14,264 bases of DNA from Euperipatoides rowelli (taxonomy: Eukaryota > Onychophora > Udeonychophora > Euonychophora > Peripatopsidae). The notes beneath the pieces were generated by a model. The model was not told where the DNA came from, did no database searches, and saw only the letters and a list, made by a program, of their open reading frames with translations. How positions within the stretch are numbered: the first letter of the stretch is position 1; the number at the start of each line of letters is the position of its first letter. The position numbers were made by a program, and so were the translations under genes. The DNA lies in NCBI GenBank assembly GCA_003024985.2, contig PXIH01S0019163.1; one strand, written 5' to 3'. This document shows positions 1 to 6,842 of this stretch, piece by piece.

Positions 1-275
1 ATACTTCCCAACATATGGCAAACTTTAAATTTGTCATATAGGTAGATTCCATAGTGTAGACATTAAAAACAGACTTTGGCATTTTGCTTTTGGAGGGGGG
101 AAGCAGGGGGTAGTAAATAACCTGGTACATGGTGTTGTATAAAAGCACTTTCCCCTCCCCTAATCTATTGATAAGAGTGCATGCGCACTTGATCGGCATT
201 CTATGGCAAGTCATTTTCCATTTGTGATTAAGGCATTTTTATATTGACATTTTCTACCTTTCTGTTTATTTTTAG
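1..275. other. Non-coding stretch upstream of first BTB exon (intron or promoter-proximal DNA)
   Basis: No convincing coding sequence is seen. The stretch holds G-rich and C-rich runs and a TATAAAAG at 138-145. It ends in a pyrimidine-rich tract followed by AG at 274-275, a good splice acceptor. This makes the right end intronic, so the TATA-like match is more likely chance than a promoter. Confidence 0.5.
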
Positions 276-286
276 GTTTCATAGTA

Positions 287-679
287 ATGCAGTCTTCTGG
301 GTTTCAAAACCATCATGCCTTGACATTATGGTCAACTATTAGAGAGTTCCGGAAGCAAAATGAATTGATTGATATTCATTTAAAAGCTGGAAAGAAAGTG
401 TTTGCTGCCCATCGTGTGGTGCTAGCTGCATTATGCCCTTATCTTCAGACTATCATATCCCAGATGACAAGGAATAATGCTCTAGTTGAGATAGATCTAC
501 CACCTGAGGGCCTATCTGCTTGCCTGGACTATCTGTACACAGGAGACATATTTATAATAATTACAAAACCTAATCTACTTATGTTGAGGGAAACTGCTGA
601 ATTTTTAATGCTTGAAGAGATTGCCAGGCAGTGTAGTAAACATTTATCCCTTGGAACTCACTCGAAGAACACAAATATG
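287..679 (+). CDS. First BTB/POZ-domain exon of a BTB zinc-finger gene (partial CDS)
   Basis: This exon encodes one complete BTB/POZ domain, a protein-interaction fold used for dimerisation and co-repressor recruitment in nuclear regulators. Counting from the ATG at 287 it gives 131 codons. The core runs from about residue 12 to 120. It shows the usual Asp (D29, in LIDIHL), the AHRVVLAA helix with H42, a PYL turn at 51-53 where the common Ser is Cys50, and DYLYTGD at 81-87. The exon is bounded by an acceptor AG at 274-275 and a strong donor, GTAAGA, at 680-685 right after codon ATG (677-679), so it ends in phase 0. Reading on past the donor gives only about 11 more codons before a stop, which supports splicing. 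The frame is also open upstream to the acceptor, so ATG 287 may not be the true start. It is paralogous to the BTB at 6843, roughly one third identical by eye. Confidence 0.8.
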
Positions 680-797
680 GTAAGAACACTTGTAGCAAAA
701 TATCAAATAGCCTAATGGAAAATATTAGTATTTCTTGTTTCTATAAATTTAATTTTAAACTTGACATTAGTGAAAATATAAGTTAATAATAGAGACA

Positions 798-1020
798 CTC
801 TTAGAAATGATTAAACTTAATGCAAAACTTTACGAATATGGATTGATAAGGAGAGGGATTGCTCAAGGCTCACCTTTATGTGCCAAACTTTTTGGAATTT
901 ACATTGACCAATTAATTAATCATATAATATCTTGGTAAAGGGCTTATACATTGAAGCCTTTAGGTTGAGCGTGGCAGCGTTTTCTTATGTTGAAAATTTT
1001 ACTGTGGATTGAATGATCAT
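798..1020 (+). pseudogene. LINE reverse-transcriptase core fragment (QGSPL box and mutated YxDD)
   Basis: One frame (798-938) reads through GLIRRGIAQGSPLCAKLF and then GIYIDQLI. This is the RT motif with the consensus QGxPLSPxLFxxYxxxL, and a stop follows at 936. In a nearby segment (about 959-1011) the catalytic box is recognisable from context but reads Tyr-Val-Glu-Asn (986-997) instead of Tyr-Ala-Asp-Asp. The polymerase is therefore dead both by stop codons and by loss of both metal-binding Asp residues. Confidence 0.65.
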
Positions 1021-1090
1021 TGTCATTTGCCTTTAGTATTGAATGTTTTTCCTGTGATACAGGTTCTAAGATTAATTTGAAGTCATTTGT

Positions 1091-1558
1091 ATGGATCATG
1101 CTTTTTCGGCATCTTACCCTACTAAGGTATTAGGGCTTCCTTTTCCCTTTGTGGGAACGCTTATGAGGTGGAGAATTCAGCATGATATATTGGATTATAT
1201 ACAGGAGGCTAGGCTAAGATTGCAAGGCAAGTACATATCGTTATTGGCAAAATACTTACCTGGTGCCTAAGATTTTGTATTTACTAAATCTTTTATAAAG
1301 AAAATTTATGGCCTTATTAATAAAATATTGTGTAATACAAACTTGATACCGATTAGTAAATAAGCCTATACTCTTTGTAGATCTATAGCTAAAGGTGGAT
1401 TGGGTCTACATGACATTGATATCTTAGCTGAGGTAATTAGAGCTAATAATGCCGTCATTGTGCTAGATAAGTTTTTACACAAGATTGCACATCGGATACC
1501 AATAATTCCTACTTATACTCCTCCGCATATGATAAATAGAGCTCATCCTGTCTTATAA
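1091..1558 (+). pseudogene. LINE RT C-terminal region, in-frame stops
   Basis: A single frame runs from 1091 to 1558 and is interrupted by stops at 1268 and about 1361 (a further stop ends it). Recognisable pieces are KVLGLPF near 1124, LQGKYISLLAKYLPG near 1220-1264, and RSIAKGGLGLHDIDIL near 1380-1430. The GGLGL block is typical of the region after the polymerase palm in LINE ORF2 proteins. The conserved frame despite two nonsense codons indicates an old but not completely scrambled copy. Confidence 0.6.
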
Positions 1559-1730
1559 TGGTTGCTAATGCTGAATTAGTTGATACCTTGAATGACAATA
1601 TATATACAAAAATTCAATTATAAAGCTTATCATGATATATTACATATGGATGATCAAGTCAATATTCCTCCTGGGTGTCTTAAGACTATGTTTAAGGATT
1701 TTAAGAAATTAAGAATTTGCACCTAACTTA

Positions 1731-2075
1731 TGCGATTTTTTATACAAAGTAGCTCATAAGGCCTTATTTACTAAGCAAAGGATGAAGGAGCATTATAATT
1801 TAAATATTGATGTAGAATGTAGTTTTTGCGATCAAATGGACGATATTGATCATTTATTGTTTAGATGTCAATATTTCTGGTATCTGCACAACAGGATTGC
1901 TATGTATGTACAGTTTGATCTTAATAATAGTGATTTAAATTCTTTATTTTTATATATGATTAGAGCTTTAAGCATGCTGCTTGGTTGTTGTTATATGCAT
2001 GTTATTCGATTTGGACAAGAAATAACTTTGTATTTCATCAAGCTTAAACCTGGGTTTATATGTTGGGTTAATTAA
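1731..2075 (+). pseudogene. LINE ORF2 C-terminal zinc-binding (zf-RVT-like) fragment
   Basis: The frame is open from at least 1731 to the stop at 2075. It reads a helical stretch (LYKVAHKALFTKQRM) and then a Cys-His cluster: CSFC, about ten residues, DHLLFRC. This matches the reverse-transcriptase-associated zinc-binding domain found at the C terminus of many LINE ORF2 proteins (C-x2-C ... H-x4-C). The ATG at 1782 is internal to this fragment and is not a gene start. Confidence 0.6.
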
Positions 2076-2176
2076 AAGAACTTAATAAGAGTGATGCAAA
2101 ATTATTGCGTTTTAATGTTTATCAGAGTAAATGGTTAAATGTAGAATTAAATGATTTTTAAGATAGGCACTGTATA

Positions 2177-2217
2177 TAAGTACCTAGATGCTTGGAAAAA
2201 AAGCATCTAGCTACTTA
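2177..2217. repeat. Hairpin (17-nt arms, one mismatch) near LINE 3' end
   Basis: CTAGATGCTT at 2184-2193 is the exact reverse complement of AAGCATCTAG at 2201-2210, around a 7-nt loop (2194-2200). Beyond one C/C mismatch, TAAGTA (2177-2182) pairs with TACTTA (2212-2217). TAGATGCTT recurs directly at 2216-2224. Its place in the LINE 3' untranslated part suggests a structure used for template recognition, but this is only inferred. Confidence 0.7.
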
Positions 2218-2414
2218 GATGCTTAGGGAAAGAAGAGGGAAAAAAGGGAAAGGAAATTTTTTTTTTTTGCCTTAGGCCTAATTGAAGTGGACAGTATTAT
2301 GAGTTATCTTTATTTGATTATAGGCCGTTGTATATATAGTTTTGCTTTTGTGTATAATGATGTATTATTATTAATATAGTGTGTTTCAGGTATTTATGTT
2401 GGCTGTGGAATAAA

Positions 2415-2784
2415 GTAACGGGTAATTTCCTCTTTTTAAAAAAAATAATAAAAATACCTTTTTTTTAAAAAAATTGGTACATAGGCTATATCACTCATAA
2501 TATGTTTTTCCCACTTAAAATTGCACTGAACTTTTACACAAAGATTATTAACACAATCGACGATTACTATATACTGTAATTATTAACATTAAATTCAAGG
2601 GATTGAAACTAATGACACTCAAGTAAGAACTTTGCTCTTGTTTGATATCTATAAACACATGTATTTTGGGACTGAATTTTTTTTTAAAATATACCTTATG
2701 TATTTTATTTGTTATATCCAAATATAATAATTTTTCTTTTCCAGAACGTTTATTAGATGTACAGTATTCTCCATTATTGGGGGG
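2415..2784. other. AT-rich intronic DNA, no gene
   Basis: Runs of A and T (for example around 2434-2474) dominate. The short frames here on either strand look like chance open frames in AT-rich DNA. It ends in six G residues (2779-2784) that form the left insertion point of the Copia element. Confidence 0.5.
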
Positions 2785-3294
2785 TGTTAAAAGAATTAAA
2801 ATTAAAGGATACATTAGTATATTTTAAAGATAAAAGAAATTTATTGAATATGTTGTTATATGTACATTAACAAGATTACAGTCTAGGAGGGCTGTGGGGG
2901 GGGGGGGGAAGTATCAATATTGGTAAGAGCCAAGGTATGACAGGTAATTTTTATGCATTGCCTGCTGGGATTTTTGTATTGTAATTGTAACCTTCGAAGG
3001 GGAAGGTAGTAGTAAAAGACATGCAAAGGAGACCGAGGCAAAGTAATAATATTTAAATAATATTATATTAGTTGTTATAAAACTGTAGTGATAAGTAATG
3101 TAAAACTATCAAGTCACCATTTGCAACTGTAATTAATACCTTTTAAACAATGCCTCGAATTATACATTCGAGATAGAACTCTAATTATTGTATAATGTGT
3201 TTCAACTAATGAATTCCATTTATTACATGATTAAAATTGGATAAATTATAGCACTAGTGAATTGTGTTTGAATAGTGTTTTCTACAATTTTTCA
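2785..3294 (+). repeat. Copia left (5') LTR
   Basis: It begins TGTTAAAAG and ends ATTTTTCA. It aligns throughout to 5682-6204 with roughly 20 substitutions by eye plus several indels: it lacks about 9 bp near 2805 and about 14 bp near 3010, and has a 5-bp extra near 3270. A TATAAAA at 3076-3082 is a possible LTR promoter element. It also holds a 13-G run (2896-2908) and the palindrome CCTTCGAAGG (2991-3000). Confidence 0.9.
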
Positions 3295-3305
3295 TGGTAG
3301 CAGAG
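3295..3305 (+). other. Copia primer-binding site (initiator tRNA-Met type)
   Basis: TGGTAGCAGAG starts at the base after the left LTR. It complements the 3' end (...CTCTGCTACCA) known for animal initiator tRNA-Met. Plant Copia elements usually show TGGTATCAGAG instead, so this site also supports an animal host. Confidence 0.75.
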
Positions 3306-3388
3306 TGTAGTTCCAAATAAAATAATACAATCACTTAAATTTCAACACGTGGCAAACATAAAGGCGGCGTACGTAGACCAACAGAGTG

Positions 3389-3810
3389 GGAATAATTAAA
3401 CTAAATAATGACAATTATCACTTATGGAAATTTGCGCTCAGATGCTGTTACTGAAAGAAGATTTGTGGGATGTAATACAATTAGACAAACCAGCAAAACC
3501 TGAAGTAAGCTGGATTAAAGCAGTTAATGGAGCACGAGGAACTATTGCCCTATCAATGGACGCTAATCTTCACTACATCATTACGGAATGTCAAACAGCA
3601 AAAGAAATGAGGCAAAAAATAAAAAATCACTATGAGAAAACTTTAACTATTAAATTAGAAAAAAATAACATGGAATCGTTTATAAAACAAATAATGGAAA
3701 TAGTGGAGCGCCTAAGATTGGCGGAAGAAATAATCGAGAACAAAGAGATAATATCAATGCTGTTATGCGGTCTAACTGAAGAGTACGATCATCTTGATAA
3801 CTGCGATTAA
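3389..3810 (+). pseudogene. Copia gag, N-terminal part, frameshifted
   Basis: From 3389 one frame reads the typical start of a Copia gag domain (KLNNDNYHLWKF pattern). Near 3438 the recognisable sequence continues in another frame as MLLLKEDLWDVI, so a one-base indel separates them. The second frame (open 3424-3810) continues through the gag core, with TAKEMRQKI and later LRLAEEII, to an EEYDHL segment where the frame breaks again near 3795. No in-frame ATG precedes the KLNN segment after the stop at 3374. The protein would have packaged element RNA into particles; this copy cannot make it intact. Confidence 0.75.
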
Positions 3811-4267
3811 AGGAAAGGAGGAAAATATGATGGACTTAGAAACAATAAAAATAAAGTTAATAGACGAGGCTAAAAGAAGAGAAGAAAAAGGAATTAGTCA
3901 CATACAGCAATTAATACTAATGGCCAGGCCAAACCGCCCCGCGAGGCAGACCCAATGGCAAGAAAGACTATGTTACCAGTGTCAGCAACCTGGACATATC
4001 AAACAATATTGCCCAATGAACAGATACAATTATAGAGGAAGCACTCAAAGCAAAGGAATGGATCCAACAGATCAGAGAAATAATTTTTCTAAACCAATGG
4101 AATTACATTTCTATGTAAAGACAAACATGGAGGACAACACTCCCACTGAAAATTATCATTCATACGTAATGATTAATATCGATAAGTTGTTGGGATCAAA
4201 TAACTGGAAAGGATGGGTTTTAGACTCAGGTGCATCATATCACATGTGCCACGATTTTAATGATTAA
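3794..4267 (+). pseudogene. Copia gag zinc knuckle and protease start
   Basis: In this frame a CCHC knuckle (C60, C63, H68, C73 of the 157-residue reading) follows a Lys/Glu-rich segment typical of the gag C terminus. The knuckle binds nucleic acid in intact elements. Near the end, WVLDSGAS (D144, S145, G146) is the active-site triad of the aspartic protease. Reading stops at 4267, a few residues after HMC, and the rest of the protease lies in another frame. Confidence 0.8.
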
Positions 4268-4922
4268 CACCAAAGAATGTAAACCACCAATTCAAGTAAG
4301 ATTTGCTGACGGCAGTAATTCAGAAGCAACTAAAACTGGTGATATAATACATAGACTGGTAAGTGAAAACAATAATGATCAATTAAAATTAAACAAAGTT
4401 TTATTAGTGCCAGAATTAATAGTAAATATAATTTCGATATCTAAGCTATGTAATGACAAATGCGAGGTAGTGTGTAATAAAGAGGGATGCAAAATATCCA
4501 AATTGGGAAAACAAATAGCATCTGGAATTAAGAGTGAGGGAATCTTTAGACTATTGAGAAATAACGATAATTATGCTTTGTCAGCATGTATACATATGTG
4601 GAATAGAAGACTGGGCCATAGAAATTTAGACAATATTTACTCTGGTATGAAATCAGGAGAAATTACAGACATAAAAATAAAAAAACATGAACATCCATCT
4701 TTTTGTAAAATATGTGCTATGACAAAATTATCCCAAAGCCCATATGAAAGTGTGAATCATCAACAATCAGTAAGACCATTCCAATTAATACATGCGGATC
4801 TGTGTGGACCCATAACCCCTATGTCTAAAGGCGGCCACTATTTTATAGCGATCATAGATGACTATTCTAGATATTGTTTTTGCGTATCATTGAATATAAA
4901 TCACAAGCTTGCGACATACTAA
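4230..4922 (+). pseudogene. Copia protease remainder, pre-integrase zinc region and first half of integrase
   Basis: From about 4261 the frame reads the remainder of the protease region, with a FADGS motif at residues 25-29. The HHCC zinc site then appears as MWNRRLGH and FCKIC: H130, C159 and C162 are present, but the usual first His is Asn125. The integrase core begins near residue 185, with the first catalytic Asp at D190 (IHADLCGP), then IIDDYSRY. The match ends near residue 220, where the frame breaks before the remainder of the core. Residues 1-10 are a frame shadow of the upstream protease segment. Confidence 0.8.
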
Positions 4923-5410
4923 AAGGATATATAAAACACAATAACAATAAATTTGGTTATTGGCCACAGTTTCTAAGAAGTGATGGTGGGGGAGAGTTCC
5001 AGAGTGGAGAACTTAATAATTTTCTAGAACAACTGGGGATAGATCATCAAGTAATCATTCCTCACCACTCAAAACAAAATGGTGTGAGCGAAAGAATCAA
5101 TAGGACTCTTATCAATATGATCAAGGCTATGTTGTCAAATAGCAATCTAAGTAAAAATTACTGGGGAGAAGCTGCTGCGACCTCCTGTTACATATATAAT
5201 AGACTTGTCCATGCTTCTAAAAAATCCACACCATACAGATTATGGAATAACAGAATACCAGAGGTAAACCACATTAGACCCATGGGAAGTAGCTTGGTGT
5301 ATTTTGTACCTAAAAAACTGAGAAGTAAACTAGAAAACAATGGTAGGAAAGGAACTTTACTTGGATACAGTGACAAAACCAAAGGGTACCGCATTCTAGA
5401 TAAGGAATAA
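4874..5410 (+). pseudogene. Copia integrase, second half of DDE core
   Basis: It continues the integrase in a third frame from about residue 8. The catalytic Asp is D37 in LRSDGGGEF and the Glu is E73 in QNGVSERINRTL. The two are separated by exactly 35 residues, the DX35E spacing of retroviral and Copia integrases. Downstream NYWGEAAATSCYIYNR and the GTLLGYSDKTKGYRI block are the usual post-core segments. The frame ends in TAA at 5408-5410, inside what is normally continuous coding, so this is a nonsense mutation. Confidence 0.85.
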
Positions 5411-5619
5411 AACAAAATAATTTTCTCCAGGAGCGTGATCTTCAACAAATCTCCAAAACATGAAGCAGATAGTGACATTATGGAAGAAAATATTGAACTC
5501 ATTTTTCCTAAACTAAGAAGCATTAAATCACCAGATAATACAGAAAACGATGACAAAGGGAAATAAGAAGATCACAAAGAAGTAATATAGGGACCAAACC
5601 CTCTAGATATTTGGACTAA
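5411..5619 (+). pseudogene. Copia integrase-RT linker remnant, end of coding
   Basis: After the TAA at 5408 the same frame continues with IIFSRSVIFNK and an acidic segment to a stop near 5565. A different frame (5566-5619) then reads RRSQRSNIGTKPSRYLD and a stop, resembling the RRSxR...P.RY linker that precedes the reverse transcriptase in Copia polyproteins. Only about 40 bp of non-coding sequence lie before the purine tract, so RT and RNase H have been deleted from here on. Confidence 0.6.
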
Positions 5620-5661
5620 TAAAAAGTTTTAATTCTAATGTAATTTATGCTCCTAAATTTT

Positions 5662-5681
5662 AAGGGTGGGGGGGGGGGAGG
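5662..5681 (+). other. Copia polypurine tract
   Basis: An almost pure purine stretch with a long G run directly abuts the TGTT start of the right LTR. This is the expected position for plus-strand priming. Confidence 0.8.
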
Positions 5682-6204
5682 TGTTAAAAGAATTAAACTT
5701 AGATGAGACTTTATAGTGTTAGTATATTTTAAAGATAAAATAAATTTATTGAATATGTTGTTATATATACGTTAACAAGATTACAGTCTAAGAGGGCTGG
5801 GGGGGGGGGAAGTATCAATATTGGTAAGAGCCAAGGTATGACGGGTAATTTTTATGCATTGCATGCTGGGATTTTTGTATTGTAATTGTAACCTTCGAAG
5901 GGGAAGGTAGTATTTAATGTGTAGAGTAAAAGACATGCAAAGGCTGTCGAGGCAAAGTAATAATATTTAAATAATATTCTATTAGTTGTTATAAAACTGT
6001 AGTGATAAATAATGTAAAACTATCACGTCACCATTTGCAACTGTAATTAATACCTTTTAAACAACGCCTCGAATTATACATTAGAGATAGAACTCTAATT
6101 ATTGTATAAATGTGTTTCAACTAATGAACTCCATTTATTACATGATTAAAATTGGATAAATTTAACACTAGTGAATTGTGTATGGTGTTTTCTACAATTT
6201 TTCA
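5682..6204 (+). repeat. Copia right (3') LTR
   Basis: It starts TGTTAAAAG and ends ATTTTTCA, matching the left LTR along its length. It carries extra segments near 5703-5720 and 5911-5925 compared with the left copy, and an 11-G run at 5799-5809. A TATAAAA lies at 5990-5996. The open frame beginning at 6171 starts inside this LTR and runs into flanking DNA; it is not a gene. Confidence 0.9.
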
Positions 6205-6436
6205 AGGGGGGGGGGTATTTTTTCAGCTTGAGTTGCACCATGTTATGGAATAATTGGGTATTTATTCATTGTTATTTTTTGGTGGAAAGAGTTACACATT
6301 CCTTAATTTATAAATTTTTATTTAAGAAAGGAGGATTCAACAGATTTTTTTTAAGAATTTCCAATGTCCAATTTTGTTTTAAAAACATGGTAGGACTTCA
6401 AAGTTTATTTTATTTTTTTTTTGTTCGAGGGAATGA
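6205..6436. other. AT-rich intronic DNA with G run, no gene
   Basis: An A followed by ten G residues (6206-6215) marks the right side of the Copia insertion. T-rich DNA follows, including an acceptor-like TTTTTTCAG near 6217-6225 with no recognisable exon behind it. Confidence 0.5.
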
Positions 6437-6583
6437 TTTAAAAATGTTAATTAATTAAGTAGGTTACCTAGATTTCTTTTCTTTTTTTGTTTCGATATAC
6501 TTGTATTCTTTTAAAGAATAGCAAGTATATTGAAACAAAAAAAGAAAAGAAACCTATGTAGCTTACTCAATTAAATTTTTAAA
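6437..6583. repeat. 147-bp imperfect palindrome (hairpin-forming, MITE-like)
   Basis: The inner arms 6473-6511 and 6513-6552 are complementary apart from one G/T pair and one bulged base (6521), around a one-base centre at 6512. Outside, pairing continues with a few mismatches through 6451-6471 / 6554-6574. A perfect 9-bp terminal pair (6437-6445 with 6575-6583) closes it. GAATGA before and GAATAA after are a possible imperfect target duplication. A fold-back MITE is the likeliest identity; the family is not recognised. Confidence 0.85.
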
Positions 6584-6842
6584 GAATAAATATGCTATGA
6601 ATTTTGGCTAAGACAATCTCTGTTTCTCGTCCAACTTTATTTATGCTGAGCTATGGCCGACACATTAAACACTTAATTGATTGCTGAATATTGATTTTTA
6701 ATTTGTCTTAAATATTATACTAGTTATTCAGATAATAAAATTCACAGTTGGCCAGTGCATTGAAGTTATTATATTTAATGATCTCCTTAAACATAGCCTA
6801 AATAATTTAATTGTGTTTGTATATCTGTTTATTTTTTCTTAG
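6584..6842. other. Intron 3' end and splice acceptor of the giant exon
   Basis: AT-rich DNA with no gene. The last part is T-rich and ends TTTTTTCTTAG, with AG at 6841-6842 directly before ATG 6843. The upstream frame has TAG at 6840-6842, so the reading frame opens exactly at the exon boundary. Confidence 0.7.

Larger units (their letters stand above)
790..2480 (+). mobile_element. Degenerate LINE (non-LTR retrotransposon) remnant, 5' truncated
   Basis: Three coding fragments in the right order identify it: a reverse-transcriptase core piece (798-1020), an RT C-terminal region (1091-1558) and a zinc-binding RT-associated tail (about 1731-2075). An AT-rich 3' region has a strong hairpin at 2177-2217 and AATAAA at 2409-2414, before T/A homopolymer-rich DNA. 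The endonuclease and N-terminal RT motifs are absent, as expected for a 5'-truncated copy. The clade cannot be settled by eye; the GKYISLL and GGLGLHDID segments recall L1/Tx1-like elements. Boundaries are approximate and no target-site duplication was found. Confidence 0.65.
2785..6204 (+). mobile_element. Ty1/Copia LTR retrotransposon, internally deleted and frameshifted
   Basis: Two LTRs of about 510 and 523 bp flank a 2.4-kb interior. LTR ends are TGTT...TTCA. A tRNA primer site abuts the left LTR and a purine tract abuts the right LTR. The interior reads gag with a CCHC knuckle, a DSG protease start, an HHCC-like zinc site and a DDE integrase, in that order; protease-integrase before RT is the Copia arrangement. 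Coding stops shortly after the integrase at an RRSxR...RY linker, and the RT and RNase H regions are missing. Frame changes occur near 3438, 3795, 4262, about 4890 and 5566, and there is a stop at 5408. It is a dead, non-autonomous relic in sense orientation within the host intron. Flanks are GGGGG on the left and AGGGG on the right, an imperfect 5-bp target duplication. Confidence 0.9.
680..6842 (+). other. Apparent intron between the two BTB exons, filled with transposon remnants
   Basis: It starts with GTAAGA and ends in a T-rich tract plus AG (6841-6842) directly before ATG 6843. Both boundaries are phase 0 relative to the flanking reading frames. The intron contains a LINE remnant, a Copia retrotransposon with LTRs and a long palindrome, all in sense orientation where orientation can be told. 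No host exon was recognised inside. That both flanking exons belong to one transcript is inferred from splice-site quality, matching phase and domain homology. Confidence 0.6.

Noticed and set aside
138-145. TATAAAAG as a promoter TATA box for the first BTB exon
   Set aside because: AT-rich DNA gives such matches by chance, and the exon begins at a clear splice acceptor at 275, so transcription probably starts further upstream.
680-715. Extension of the first BTB reading frame to the stop at 713-715 as a complete 142-residue protein
   Set aside because: A strong GTAAGA donor sits exactly at 680, the extra 11 codons have no domain character, and a BTB-only end here is less likely than splicing. 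A short isoform cannot be fully excluded.
1782-2075. Independent small zinc-finger gene
   Set aside because: The open frame extends upstream of the ATG with LINE-like sequence, and the Cys/His pattern fits the LINE C-terminal zinc-binding domain, in order with the RT fragments.
2548-2827. Open frames on both strands near 2548-2827 as small genes
   Set aside because: They have low-complexity AT-rich composition, overlap each other, and run into the Copia left LTR.
5188-5556. Minus-strand frame of 122 codons
   Set aside because: It is an antisense shadow of the Copia integrase, which is clearly coded on the plus strand.
6171-6458. Open frame of 95 codons as a gene
   Set aside because: It starts inside the Copia right LTR, crosses the insertion border through a G run and is rich in Phe from T-rich DNA.
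6473-6552. Palindrome as a microRNA precursor
   Set aside because: The arms are dominated by T/A homopolymers, the centre leaves almost no loop, and the imperfect outer arms suit a fold-back transposon better.
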